Of a DNA stretch of 64,000 nt, positions 54,715-63,393 are shown one piece after another (position 1 is the first letter of the stretch; every line of letters starts with the position of its first letter). A program made the position numbers and the translations under genes. The stretch is taken from the NCBI GenBank assembly GCA_965237405.1, contig OZ250139.1:2232001-2296000 (forward strand), in the 5' to 3' direction. The stretch is from CAUZIB01 sp963663925. GTDB lineage: Bacteria > Acidobacteriota > Vicinamibacteria > Vicinamibacterales > UBA8438. The notes under the pieces are model-generated. The model was not told the DNA's origin. It worked only from the letters and a program-made list of their open reading frames with translations, and did no database searches.

Positions 54715-55799
54715 TGGCGTGGGGCCGAACGCACACCGTGGCGCAGACACCCGCGTGGAGCCAGGACGACTACCACACCGCGTTTGCCTCGAAAATCAAA
54801 GAGCAGATCGAGCAGGGCGTCGCGCCGTGGCAGAAACCGTGGAAGCCCGGCGAGCAGCGGCTCCCGAAAAACATCCAGACCGACAAGCCGTACCGGGGCG
54901 GGAATTCGGTCTACCTCAGCGTGACCCAAACGGCGAAGGGCTACAGCGATCACCGCTGGGCGACCTACAAGCAGATCAAGGACATGGGCGGGCAGGTCCG
55001 CAAGGGCGAGAAGGCCACCCACGTGCTGTTTTACAAGTTTGACGACGAGACGCAGAAGGCGCAGGACCAGCCCGACCGCCCGACCACCGAGGGGAAGGCC
55101 GAGCGGGAACACACGCGCCCGCCGATGGTCCGCTGCTATGCCGTGTTCAACGTCGCGCAGGCGGACGGCCTGCAGCTGGAACGGAAGGGCGACGACCGGG
55201 AGCACGAGCCCGAATGGAAAGCCCATCAGACCGCCGAGCGGGTGATCCAGGAGAGCGGGATCCACGTCGCCCATGTGCGCGGCGACCGCGCATTTTACAA
55301 CCTCCAGTCCGACACGGTGACTCTCCCGGAACGGGAGCAGTTCGCCACGGCGAACGGCTATTACCAGACCGCCTTACACGAACTCGGCCACGCCACCGGC
55401 CACCCCGAGCGGATGGACCGCGACACCTTGACGCACGGCGCGGGGCACTTCGGCAGCGTGGAGTACGCCCGCGAAGAACTCCGCGCGGAAATGTCCGCCA
55501 TGATGACGGGTGAACGGGTCGGCGTCGGCCACGACGGCAGTCGAGGCGCGGCGTATGTCCAGGGCTGGTTGAAGGCGCTGGAACAAGACCCGAAGGAGAT
55601 CTACAAGGCGGCAGCCGACGCACAGAAAATCTCCGATTACCTGATGCATCCCATCCCCGAACGCGAGCAGACGACGGACAAGGAACATGGGGAGCTGGCC
55701 GAGAAATACTCGGCCGCGCGCAGCCCGCAGATCAGCCAGACGCCCCCACCGCAGCAGCCGCCGCAGAGCCACGAGCGGGAGGCCGGCATCAGCCGCTAG
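54714..55799 (+). CDS. ardC: ArdC-type antirestriction protein
   Basis: 361 residues. The N-terminal ssDNA-binding domain begins ASKIKEQIEQGVAPWQKPWK and has GGNSVYLSVTQTAKGYSDHR, WATYKQIKDMGGQVRKGEKA. The C-terminal zinc metallopeptidase-like domain has YYQTALHELGHATGHPERMD (HELGH) and REELRAEMSAMM (third ligand Glu). ArdC protects incoming single-stranded DNA during conjugation. The tail after 330 is proline-rich. Intact. Confidence 0.92.
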   Translation: MAWGRTHTVAQTPAWSQDDYHTAFASKIKEQIEQGVAPWQKPWKPGEQRLPKNIQTDKPYRGGNSVYLSVTQTAKGYSDHRWATYKQIKDMGGQVRKGEKATHVLFYKFDDETQKAQDQPDRPTTEGKAEREHTRPPMVRCYAVFNVAQADGLQLERKGDDREHEPEWKAHQTAERVIQESGIHVAHVRGDRAFYNLQSDTVTLPEREQFATANGYYQTALHELGHATGHPERMDRDTLTHGAGHFGSVEYAREELRAEMSAMMTGERVGVGHDGSRGAAYVQGWLKALEQDPKEIYKAAADAQKISDYLMHPIPEREQTTDKEHGELAEKYSAARSPQISQTPPPQQPPQSHEREAGISR

Positions 55800-55808
55800 G
55801 CGCTCCCC

Positions 55809-56057
55809 ATGTTGGACCGTTCCGATCTGCTCTGGCGAGACGACGACCCGACGCCGGCCACCAAGCCGGCGCGGGACGACCACGTGAAGGATGACCAGGC
55901 GCGCCAGGTCACAGCACGACCAGGTGCGCCGGGTCACACCCGCGCCCCGGCCGACGAGCCGGCGCGGGATGGTGAGGCCCGGCCGCAGGCACCCGCCGGC
56001 CACGACTTCAAGGGCTTTGAGCAGAAACCCGCCGGCCCGCGCGAGCATCCCGAGTGA
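55809..56057 (+). CDS. Small Pro/Asp-rich protein
   Basis: 82 residues beginning MLDRSDLLWRDDDPTPATKP and ending GFEQKPAGPREHPE. Low complexity; the composition matches the tails of neighbouring operon proteins. It starts 9 nt after ardC. Probably real but disordered; function unknown. Confidence 0.4.
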   Translation: MLDRSDLLWRDDDPTPATKPARDDHVKDDQARQVTARPGAPGHTRAPADEPARDGEARPQAPAGHDFKGFEQKPAGPREHPE

Positions 56058-56900
56058 ACCCCGCAGCAGCGCGCCAACCACGAGGCGCACCACGCCCGGC
56101 TGGCCCGCATCCGCGAGGAACGCGCGCCCGAGTGGGCGCGCCAGGATGCGCGGGATCGTCAGCGGGATCGTCAGAATGAAGCCGCCCGCACGCCCGCGCG
56201 CGACGCCCGACCCGCAGGCACGCACCACCGGCCATCGGCGGGAACACGACGCGCGCACGCACGACCCCGAGGCGCGCCAACGGGTGCGCCGCAGCAAGAC
56301 CGCACGCACGCGCGATGCGGTGGCCGACGTGGGGCTCTATCGCGCCGTGTCCTACACAGACCTGTCCGACCAATATTTTGACGGCCACCCCTACGCCACC
56401 AGGCGCAGCGTCAATCACATGATCCGCGCCGGGCTGATCGAGGAACACGCGGCGACCGGGTCGGAAGGCAACACGTTCACGGTCCTCACCGTGACCGAAC
56501 GCGGGCGAGACGCCGCCCACGTCCCCGAGCAGCAGACGTGGAGCGGCATTGTGAAGCCCGCGAGCTGTCGCATGACACGGCCGTGTATCGCGCCGCGCTG
56601 GACGAGCGGGCGCGCATCGAGGCCGCGGGCGGGCGCGTGACCCGCGTCCGGCTCGATGCCGAACTCAAACAGATTGTCGCCACCGCGACCGAGAAGGCGC
56701 GCGCCGAGGGCGGCGACCGCGCGGCGCACGACCTCGGGTTGCACGTCGTCAATCACGACCAGTGTTGTATCCCGACGCCCAGCTCGACATCGAGGACGCC
56801 GATGGTGTGAGCGGCCGGGTGCACGTGGAGATTGTGTCCGACCATTATCACGCGGCGGCGGACCCTCGCAGCCCGGCCGCGATGGATCGGTGGAGCTGTA
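56058..56900 (+). pseudogene. Replication-relaxation-like winged-helix protein, frameshifted
   Basis: Three frames carry successive parts: a winged helix (VGLYRAVSYTDLSDQYFDGH, then SVNHMIRAGLIEEHAATGSE, 56320-56530), a helical part (ELSHDTAVYRAALDERARIE, LDAELKQIVATATEKARAEG, 56560-56760) and a C-terminal strand region (YPDAQLDIEDADGVSGRVHV, EIVSDHYHAAA, 56770-56870). The order fits a Replic_Relax-type protein of mobile elements. At least two shifts, near 56540 and 56760, disrupt it. Confidence 0.55.
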
Positions 56901-56901
56901 G

Positions 56902-57222
56902 ATGCAACCCATCGCGGTCGCCGTCGGGTTGACCGTCACGATCCTGGCCCTCACGGTGCTGCTCGCCGGCCCGCAGTTCGCGTACCTCGCCCCACACACC
57001 CGCGTCCTCCTCACCGAGTACTGGCCGGCGCTCACCGCCTACAGCACGCTTGCCGTGCTGACGTTGATCGTCGCGCTCTATGCGACGGCCCGCGCGGCCG
57101 GGCTCGCGGACCTCGGGCGGAAAGTGGATCTCGTGGAACGGTCGATCCGGCGCAGCGCGGGCGGCGACCCGGAGCTGGCCGGACAGATGCAGCAGCAGGA
57201 ACGGGGAGACTTCGACGAATGA
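56902..57222 (+). CDS. Small two-helix membrane protein of the transfer operon
   Basis: 106 residues: two membrane segments (IAVAVGLTVTILALTVLLAG; AYSTLAVLTLIVALYATARA) and a charged cytoplasmic helix (RKVDLVERSIRRSAGG). The position before trbC suggests a mating-apparatus accessory protein. No family assigned. Confidence 0.55.
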   Translation: MQPIAVAVGLTVTILALTVLLAGPQFAYLAPHTRVLLTEYWPALTAYSTLAVLTLIVALYATARAAGLADLGRKVDLVERSIRRSAGGDPELAGQMQQQERGDFDE

Positions 57223-57296
57223 CGCACAGGCCCACTGGGCGCGGCTCGAGACCATGTCTTGAGCCCGCGCCTCCACATCACCACAAGGAGACGACC

Positions 57297-57430
57297 ATGC
57301 ACCCGCACCGCTCACACTGGATCACCGCCCTTGCGGCCCTGTTCGCCGTGGGGCTTATCGAGGCGCCCGTATTCGCCCCAGGGCGTCAGCCCGTGGCTGA
57401 ACGCCGTCGACGTGCTGCAACAGGCGTTCA
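57297..57430 (+). pseudogene. trbC: trbC/virB2-like pilin gene, truncated
   Basis: ATG at 57297 behind AAGGAG. A signal peptide (HRSHWITALAALFAVGLIEA, PVFA) is followed, after a one-base shift in the C4 run at 57376-57379, by QGVSPWLNAVDVLQQAFTG, the start of a mature TrbC/VirB2 pilin. The sequence then passes directly into an IstB fragment. The membrane segments of the pilin are gone. Confidence 0.6.
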
Positions 57431-57727
57431 CCGGCGCGCTGCTCGACCGGCTGACCCATCACGTCCACATCCTCGAGCTGAACGGCGACAGCTATCGCCT
57501 CGCACACAGTAAGCACGCTCGCAAAGACGCTGGCGCCCCGGCGTCCTGACCCCCTGCAACGCCGCTGGCTGTGCAGCCGGGCCTCCACTGCGTCCGGGCC
57601 TGCCCCGGGGGCGTGCCCAGACTCCGCTTCAGCCCACCCGCACAGCCACCTTCAAACACGCCACCGGGCGGCCGGATGGTCTAATTTTCCTCCGCCACTC
57701 TGGTCTAGTTTTTGTCCGCCCTTGACA
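57430..57727. mobile_element. IS21-family relic
   Basis: 57430-57549 encodes LLDRLTHHVHILELNGDSYR, the C-terminal end of the IstB helper ATPase. The minus strand at 57727-57660 begins TGTCAAGGGCGGACAAAAAC and repeats an AAAACTAGACC/AAAATTAGACC motif, the multiple terminal repeats of IS21 elements. The rest of the element is deleted. Confidence 0.65.
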
Positions 57728-58130
57728 CGCGGGCCTGTTTCGCTCCGGCTCGCGCGGCCGGAGGGGTCGGGATGTGGCGCCCCGCATCTTCAGGCTGCCA
57801 GACGTCTGGGTCAGCACCGGCCTGTCCTGCAGTCTGTATCGCATGGGCCTGCGGCACGAAGGGCTATCCGGAGCAGCGTATCACCGGTGGACAGTGACGG
57901 CATGGCCCGCCTCCCGGCGCCATAATCCTTCGCGATAATGGTATGGTCGGCGCGGCTGCCGGGGCTGCCGGGGGTTACGTCGGGCGGGCGCGGCTGCCGT
58001 GGCATCCGGCGGCCGGGCTGGCGCCAGCGGCCGAAGACGGGCGCTTGTGGCCCGGCGGGAAGTGCGCCGGCTGGAATCGGAGCATGACCTGGCGACCGGC
58101 GCGCCGCTGAATCGGGCGGCGCGGGTCGGC
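57728..58130. other. GC-rich stretch with no supported gene
   Basis: About 400 bp after the IS21 relic. Short frames only; part may be decayed serine-recombinase sequence, since 58125-58170 resembles the recombinase HTH region that follows at 58436. Confidence 0.4.
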
Positions 58131-58464
58131 GAGACACGGCGGCGTCTCGCCGCCGGCGATCGCGCCGTCGCAGCTGCGCCTCGTCGAGTAGCCGTCGGGA
58201 GGGAAAACTGTGATTAATGAAATTAAGACGGCCGTTCATGCAGCGGCCGGTAGCAAACAGAAGATCGCGATGTTCCACTTCCAAGTACTGAAGAACGCGA
58301 TGGAACTTGACGGCCTGAATGCTGAGAAATTCTGCGAGGAGGTCGCGGTACCGAAGACCTATCAGACCGAGTTTAGAAAAATGATTAGCTTGGCGCGGCT
58401 CATGGACGAACTAGGCTTTAGTCTTACCTCAAACTGAGATACGGCGGCGTCTCGCGGCCGGCGA
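58131..58464. repeat. 29-bp direct repeats flanking a small gene
   Basis: GAGACACGGCGGCGTCTCGC (58131 onward) recurs as GAGATACGGCGGCGTCTCGC (58436 onward). Over 29 bp, 27 positions match, and the repeats lie 305 bp apart. Both encode the same recombinase segment (RRRLAAGD/RRRLAAGE). The segment between them carries an unrelated 75-residue gene. Confidence 0.75.
58210..58437 (+). CDS. 75-residue protein of unknown function, cargo between repeats
   Basis: MINEIKTAVHAAAGSKQKIA continues with FQVLKNAMELDGLNAEKFCE and VPKTYQTEFRKMISLARLMD. Helical, with an HTH-like central part. Base composition is clearly lower in GC than its surroundings, suggesting separate origin. The ATG follows a GGAGGGAAAACTG leader. 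No family recognised. Confidence 0.55.
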   Translation: MINEIKTAVHAAAGSKQKIAMFHFQVLKNAMELDGLNAEKFCEEVAVPKTYQTEFRKMISLARLMDELGFSLTSN

Positions 58465-58602
58465 AAGCGTGCGGGCCGTGGCGCGGGCGCTGCGCTGCGG
58501 CCCGGCTACCGTGCAGCGGTCGCGGTTGGCGGGCGGAATGCGGGGAGCGCCCCGGCCGGTGTCCGGTTACGGCCCGGAATCAGGGGCCAGGGCGGCGCTG
58601 TG
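58436..58602 (+). pseudogene. Serine recombinase C-terminal HTH relic
   Basis: IRRRLAAGESVRAVARALRC, then GPATVQR, is the DNA-binding HTH of resolvase-type recombinases. The catalytic domain does not precede it here; N-terminal fragments of related genes are at 60953 and 63394. Confidence 0.65.
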
Positions 58603-58882
58603 ACTGTTGCCGGGGTTCAGCGGCCGTGCTGGCGCTGTGATTGTTGCCGCGGTAGGTGATTCAATATCTCGTGCAGGTCGTGAGCAATTTTCTATGAGCA
58701 AAGACGACGCGCGGCGGGCTTGGTGCCCGTCGGTGACATTCCCATCGACGGCGCCCGGCGTCGGTCGCAAGCTGACGGCCCCGACGACAGGCGCGCCACT
58801 TCATCACGCTTGACCAAGTGACACTCGCTCGGCGGTTCGCTGACGCGGCGCGCCAACGCGAGAGTTCTAAGGGAGTCCAACG

Positions 58883-59633
58883 ATGATCGCATGGGGTTCG
58901 GACGGACGACTACTGAGCCTGGGCAGACTGGATGAGCGTGAGTGTGCTAACTGCGGAAGGGTGCAGCCGTTTCAGTTGAGCCTCACCTACAAGTTCTTTC
59001 ACCTGTACTGGATCTTCAGACTAGTTACGAAGAAGAAGTACTGGTTATCGTGCGTTGTTTGCGAGCAGGGGTGGGAACTCGAGTCTGACAAGGTTGAGTC
59101 TGCCATGGGCAAACCGCCCATACCGTTTTGGGATAAGTACGGCCTCGTGGTCGTTGGTGTGTTGGTTGTGGGACTTGTGTACGTACTCGTGCCGACTACT
59201 GTCGAACGAGATCAAGCGGGCGTTATCATCGGCGAAGGTGAAGTCGGTGCTTTCCAGATACAAATCGGCGACTGTTTCGACGATGATCTTCCGCTCTCAG
59301 CTCAGCCTGAACAAGAAGCGGTGGTCGAAATAACAGGAGTTGCAGGAACACCTTGCACTGATCCGCATGACAATGAGGTCTATGCTGTGTTCGATCTGAA
59401 CCTCTCCAGTTTTCCTGGCCAGGAACAGGTTTCCGCTCTCGCTGGTGAGGCATGTCTCGAAAGATTCCAAGCCTTCGTTGGGCGAGAATACGAGGCCTCG
59501 GTGCTGGATTTTTTATTCGATATTTCCAACCAGTGAATCTTTTGCGGAGCGAGACGACAGAGAAGTGATCTGCGCCGTGCATCACGTAGATGGCCGCAAA
59601 CTAATTGGCAGTATGAGGGGAAGTGAGCTGTGA
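58883..59633 (+). pseudogene. Zinc-ribbon membrane protein with septum-formation-like domain, frameshifted
   Basis: ATG at 58883. CANCGRVQPFQLS and CVVCEQGW form a zinc ribbon (about 22-63), YGLVVVGVLVVGLVYVLVPT is one membrane helix, and IGDCFDD, CTDPHDNEVYAVFDL and CLERFQAFVGREYE match the Septum_form domain outside the membrane. The T6 run at 59509-59514 has one base too many: the next frame continues IFPTSESFAERDDREVICAV and HHVDGRKLIGSMRG, the normal end of that domain. Role unknown; related domains occur mainly in Actinobacteria. Confidence 0.68.
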
Positions 59634-60072
59634 CAGAAGGAAACGCGGGGTGCTCACCAGCGTACTCGTAGACCTCGACTCACAGGATGCTGACGACGCT
59701 GTCGATGTAGGAGCCGATCAAGGTCAAGCGGCGGTCAATGGCGCCGGCGTCGGGCGCTCTCCTGGCGAGTGAATCTTTCACGATAACGGTACTTATCGAT
59801 CGGCTTTCCGACTGAGGTTTTAGCCGGCGCGGCGCACGTAGGGACACCAACCAGACAATTCAGTTTGAGGAAAGGCTTAAATTAAGCTTGAGGCCGACCG
59901 GATGGACCGGGCGGCCGACTCGTCCGATGCAGGGCGCGTTCGTTGACCCGAGAACGGGCAGGGTGTTTGCTGTCAGTCGTGTTGTTAATCACGATGTATA
60001 GCGGCATCAGGTGGATCCTGCACCGATTTCACAGGGCGTGTTCGACGCACGGCTTCAACGGCGATCAATCAG
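59634..60072. other. Intergenic stretch with no supported gene
   Basis: About 440 bp. Short frames without motifs. It should contain the promoter of the HNH gene; none was clear. Confidence 0.45.
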
Positions 60073-60870
60073 ATGAACGAGTGTTTCTTCTGCGGACCGA
60101 CCGAGAGTCCGCTCACTAAGGAGCACGTTTGGCCGAGGTGGGTTTCACGATTGTTGCGGGGACGGTACAACTCTGATCATTTCCGACAGCTGCGCGCAGT
60201 CGGCGACAACACAACCGCAAACCGGAGCTCACCGCAGGATCTCAACGTAACAACCGAGACCGTCTGTTCCGGCTGCAATAACGAGTGGCTGAGCATCTTC
60301 GAGAACGACCAGATCAAGCCGCTCGCTTCACCACTAATTATTGGAAGAGATGCAGCCGCACTCACGCCAGAATCTCAATCACTACTTGCGGCTTGGGCAT
60401 ACAAAATGGCAATGCTCATGGATATAGCGCACCCGGACAAGACCGGTGAGTTTTTTACGCCAGCAGAGAGACTACTGTTCCGCCAGACGACTTCGGCGCA
60501 TCCGCTTTTGCGAGTGTTTTTGGGCAGGTGCAACTTCGGTTGGCGGGCTGCGCACGCGCATACACCACGCCCCACGGTTACAGGAGAAACCGGCGCTCGG
60601 CGAACGTTCCACCTCAAGATCTCTACGATAACAGCTGGGCACCTTGCAACGCAGGTCGTGGCCGTTCGTTCCGCCGAATCGAACGAGCTCGTGCCAGCGA
60701 GCGAGATATTCGAGATCTGCGTCGCTGCAAGAGCTGCGGTGATCCCGATCTGGCCTACTGTGCCGGAATCGGTTTCGTGGCCTCCGGCTCATACGATGAA
60801 CCATCAAAACATTGAGGATTGGACACGCATGTGGTCACAAGCTCCTTCGCGCGACGTATGCAAGACATAA
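60073..60870 (+). CDS. HNH-type zinc-binding protein
   Basis: 265 residues. CFFCG (4-8), LTKEHVWPRWVSRLL with the conserved His and CSGCNNEWLSIFEN form an HNH/treble-clef site like that of 32225-33139, but the remaining sequence is different (LLAAWAYKMAMLMDIAHPDK, LKISTITAGHLATQVVAVRS). Probably a single-metal nuclease of an accessory locus. Overlapped at its end by the leader of the recombinase fragment. Intact. Confidence 0.65.
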   Translation: MNECFFCGPTESPLTKEHVWPRWVSRLLRGRYNSDHFRQLRAVGDNTTANRSSPQDLNVTTETVCSGCNNEWLSIFENDQIKPLASPLIIGRDAAALTPESQSLLAAWAYKMAMLMDIAHPDKTGEFFTPAERLLFRQTTSAHPLLRVFLGRCNFGWRAAHAHTPRPTVTGETGARRTFHLKISTITAGHLATQVVAVRSAESNELVPASEIFEICVAARAAVIPIWPTVPESVSWPPAHTMNHQNIEDWTRMWSQAPSRDVCKT

Positions 60871-60927
60871 AATCAGACACGGGATACGACACACGGCGGC
60901 GCTCGCCGGACGGTGCCCTCGCTCTCA

Positions 60928-60951
60928 TGTCCCAAACGGCCGTTTACGACA
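60928..60951. repeat. 24-bp dyad, possible serine-recombinase site (copy 1)
   Basis: An imperfect palindrome with TGTC at one end and GACA at the other, AAACG and CGTTT inside. It is followed by CATG, whose ATG starts the recombinase fragment. Copies 2 and 3 are at 62079 and 63369. Confidence 0.65.
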
Positions 60952-60952
60952 C

Positions 60953-61090
60953 ATGTTGATCGGCTACACTCGCGTTTCGAAGGCGGACGGCTGCCAGTCG
61001 CTGGAGCTGCAGCGCGACGCACTGCAGGCTACGGGCGTCGACGCCGGCCACGTCTACCACGACGTCGCGTCCGGCGCAGGCGCGCGCGCA
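60953..61090 (+). pseudogene. Serine recombinase N-terminal fragment
   Basis: LIGYTRVSKADGCQSLELQR followed by DALQATGVDAGHVYHDVASG is the start of a Tn3-type resolvase, including the catalytic Ser in VSKADG/QS context. After about 45 codons it joins, in frame, the upstream end of an outer-membrane protein gene. The rest of the recombinase is missing. Confidence 0.8.
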
Positions 61091-61918
61091 ATGACTGACT
61101 CCCCGACGCGGGTGGCAGAGCAGCGGTGGCACTACGGGGTTCCAGGCGCGGTCGTGGCGTTGATGGCGGTGGCGGTGGCGGCGACACTACTCCCCGGACT
61201 GGCCGGCGCGCAAGACGTCTACTTGCGCGCCGGGATCGACCTGAGCCGTCCGGCCGACACGCACTTCACCGACGCGGATTGTGCGAGCCTGGTCCCGGCC
61301 GCGCTGTACGGCTGCGGCTTGGGCGACGACGGCGCGCCGCTCCGGTCGGTGGGAGACGTCGGCACGGTCGCAGGCGTTGAGCTTGGGCTCGGGTACGCCG
61401 TGGCGCCCGCCGTGCGGCTGGAGGCCCTGCTGACCTACCGGCCGCGATTTACGTTCGATGGTCACGCCAACTTCCTGGCCCCCGACCGTGAGCAATCTGT
61501 GTCCGTGGATCTGTCCTCGCTGTCCGGGATCCTGGCCGCGTATGTAGATCTCCCAGGCGTGGGAGTGCGCCCGCTCGGCCCGTTGAGCCCCTTCGTCGGC
61601 AGTGGCCTCGGGGCGTCCCGCGTGGCCAGCGGTGAGACGCGCATGACGTTCCCGAAGACGCGGACCCTCGTGCCGGGCACCCGCCGGACGGGGTTGACCT
61701 GGAGGCTGATGGCCGGCCTGGGGACGTCATGGGGCGAGCGGGCGACGCTCGATCTCGCCTGGCGGTACACGGATGTCGGCGTCATCGAGACCGGCGCCGG
61801 CCCTGGCCGAGTCGAATGGCTCGACGGCAGCCGGGATCCGGTGGGGCTCGATCTGGCACCGACACAGGCCCCGTTGCGGAGCCACGGGCTGCACCTGTCT
61901 CTGCGGTATGAGCTCTGA
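61091..61918 (+). CDS. Outer-membrane beta-barrel protein (first)
   Basis: 275 residues from the ATG at 61091. A long signal sequence (VVALMAVAVAATLLPGLAGA, cut before QDVYL) is followed by alternating amphipathic strands (GVELGLGYAVAPAVRLEALL, FVGSGLGASRV, LDLAWRYTDVGVIETG) and a final strand LRSHGLHLSLRYEL. Layout of a small OmpA-like or porin-family barrel. Located between recombinase-site copies 1 and 2. Confidence 0.75.
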   Translation: MTDSPTRVAEQRWHYGVPGAVVALMAVAVAATLLPGLAGAQDVYLRAGIDLSRPADTHFTDADCASLVPAALYGCGLGDDGAPLRSVGDVGTVAGVELGLGYAVAPAVRLEALLTYRPRFTFDGHANFLAPDREQSVSVDLSSLSGILAAYVDLPGVGVRPLGPLSPFVGSGLGASRVASGETRMTFPKTRTLVPGTRRTGLTWRLMAGLGTSWGERATLDLAWRYTDVGVIETGAGPGRVEWLDGSRDPVGLDLAPTQAPLRSHGLHLSLRYEL

Positions 61919-62078
61919 TTCCCCGCTTGCACGACCGCGACCTGGCGTGGCGAGCCTTTTGGCTTGGCCGAGCGCGCGGCGGAGTGGATAGCCCTGCTGG
62001 CTGCTCAAGATACGAGCAAGGCGAGAAGGTCCTCGCCCCTTGAATCGGAGCGCGCTGGATCGTGATGCCGCTCGGAAG

Positions 62079-62102
62079 TGTCGCAAACGACCGTTTACGA
62101 CA
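62079..62102. repeat. 24-bp dyad, possible serine-recombinase site (copy 2)
   Basis: Same dyad as at 60928 with TGTCGCAAACGACCGTTTAC as its left 20 bases, again followed by CATG. Here CATG is followed by only about 9 bp resembling the recombinase start (CTGATC), then unrelated sequence. Confidence 0.7.
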
Positions 62103-62194
62103 CATGCTGATCTAACCTGTGGCTTGACCGAGGCGTCGGGTTGATTGCCAACCCTGACGTTCCAGTTCAGGGTACGATCCCAACGGACCTGACA

Positions 62195-63136
62195 ATGATG
62201 TGCACCAGGAGGTCGCTCTTCGGCGCTTGCGTGCTGGCTCTCGCCGGTGCCGGACTGTCCACCGGCTCGGCCTCGGCGCAGCCAGCGTCGGGCTTCTATC
62301 TGAGCCAGGAGATCGGGCTCAACGTCGCGCCGGCGGTGGCGCTGCTCGGCAACAGCACCGACCGGGCCAGCCGCTGTGACGAGTTTATCAACCCCCGTTT
62401 CGCGGAGGTCCCCGGGTGCACCGATCCGAACCGCGGGTCGGGCGCGGGGTGGAAGACCACCTACGATCGCGCCGCCGGCATCCTGGCGGGACTGTCGGCC
62501 GGCTACCGGTTCGGTGGGCGACTGCGCGTCGAGGCGGAATGGTTCCATCGGGAGTCGGCGTACGATCAGACCTCGCCGGTGACGAGCGCGACCGGCGACA
62601 CCTTTGCGAAGCTGGACGGCGAGATCCAGCGGGCCGAGGACCGGATCGGCAGCCTCTCGTCGCAGAACGTCTTCGCCAACGCGTACGTCGACTTCCCCGG
62701 TCGGAGCCGTGTGACGCCGTACGTCGGAGCCGGAGTCGGCATCGGTCTGACCGCGCTGGACTACGGTGACTTGTGGGCGCGGAACCCCAACCCCGCTGCG
62801 ATCGGCACGGCCGCGGGCCTCCCGAATGAGGCGGAGATCCGCCGGAACCTCGCGGCCACCACCACGAGTAAACAGGCGGAGCTGCACGACCGACTGACCG
62901 GGTACCAGGTGTTGGGCGGCGTGGACTACGCCATGTCGGATGCCGTCTCGCTCGGCATCAAGGGCCGCTGGGTCCGCTTCGGCCGCTTTGCCGCCGACGA
63001 CATCGAATGGGAGCGCCTCCGGAGCCACGCGTCGGAACTGCGTCTCGACGGCAGCGAGCCGGTGACATTCCGCATCCGTACAGACGGCGCGCTCTCGTTC
63101 GTGGGCGTCAGCTTGGCTATGCGGTATACGTTCTGA
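62195..63136 (+). CDS. Outer-membrane beta-barrel protein (second)
   Basis: 313 residues from the ATG at 62195 (the next codon is also ATG). Signal peptide RRSLFGACVLALAGAGLSTG, cut after SASA. Strands include GILAGLSAGYRFGGRLRVEA, VTPYVGAGVGIGLTALDYGD and the terminal SFVGVSLAMRYTF, ending in the aromatic residue recognised by the BAM machinery. Not closely similar to the first barrel. Located between recombinase-site copies 2 and 3. Confidence 0.8.
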   Translation: MMCTRRSLFGACVLALAGAGLSTGSASAQPASGFYLSQEIGLNVAPAVALLGNSTDRASRCDEFINPRFAEVPGCTDPNRGSGAGWKTTYDRAAGILAGLSAGYRFGGRLRVEAEWFHRESAYDQTSPVTSATGDTFAKLDGEIQRAEDRIGSLSSQNVFANAYVDFPGRSRVTPYVGAGVGIGLTALDYGDLWARNPNPAAIGTAAGLPNEAEIRRNLAATTTSKQAELHDRLTGYQVLGGVDYAMSDAVSLGIKGRWVRFGRFAADDIEWERLRSHASELRLDGSEPVTFRIRTDGALSFVGVSLAMRYTF

Positions 63137-63368
63137 TCGAGCAATACCGCAGCCCGTTCGTGTTCCCCAGCGCGGGGGGAAGCTAGGCGATACCGTGGGC
63201 GGGGCTGTTTCTGGTGCGTCTGTGGCTCTCCCAGTAATCGTTTTTGTGAAAAAACATAGTAAAACAGTTGGTGTGATGCCGTTCCCACCACCCAGACCCT
63301 TAATGCCGGGTCGAAACGTTTTTTCGCCTTTCTGTTAGGCACCTGCACCGCCTCGGCTCTCGCCCTCC

Positions 63369-63392
63369 TGTCGCAAACGACCGTTTACGACA
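63369..63392. repeat. 24-bp dyad, possible serine-recombinase site (copy 3)
   Basis: Identical to copy 2 over the 24 bp, and followed by CATGCGGATCGGCTACGC, the start of a recombinase fragment. Spacing to copy 2 is 1290 bp, and from copy 1 to copy 2 is 1151 bp. Confidence 0.7.
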
Positions 63393-63393
63393 C

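Noticed and set aside
54375..55274. 299-codon minus-strand frame over ardC
   Set aside because: Antisense to ArdC, whose motifs are clear; hydrophobic runs are a mirror of codon bias.
55891..56640. Single 249-residue protein in the transfer operon
   Set aside because: Only its middle third matches family-like sequence; the ends are in the wrong frame, so the region is treated as a frameshifted gene.
60812..61918. One long protein joining recombinase and outer-membrane barrel
   Set aside because: The recombinase part stops mid-domain and the barrel has its own start and signal peptide at 61091; the common frame is accidental.
61727..63028. 433-codon minus-strand frame over both barrel genes
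   Set aside because: Spans two unrelated genes and the site between them on the opposite strand; composition typical of a shadow frame.
63155..63185. CRISPR-like sequence GTGTTCCCCAGCGCGGGGGG after the second barrel gene
   Set aside because: A single occurrence without spacers or cas genes; a G/C hairpin without a T-run, so neither an array nor a clear terminator.
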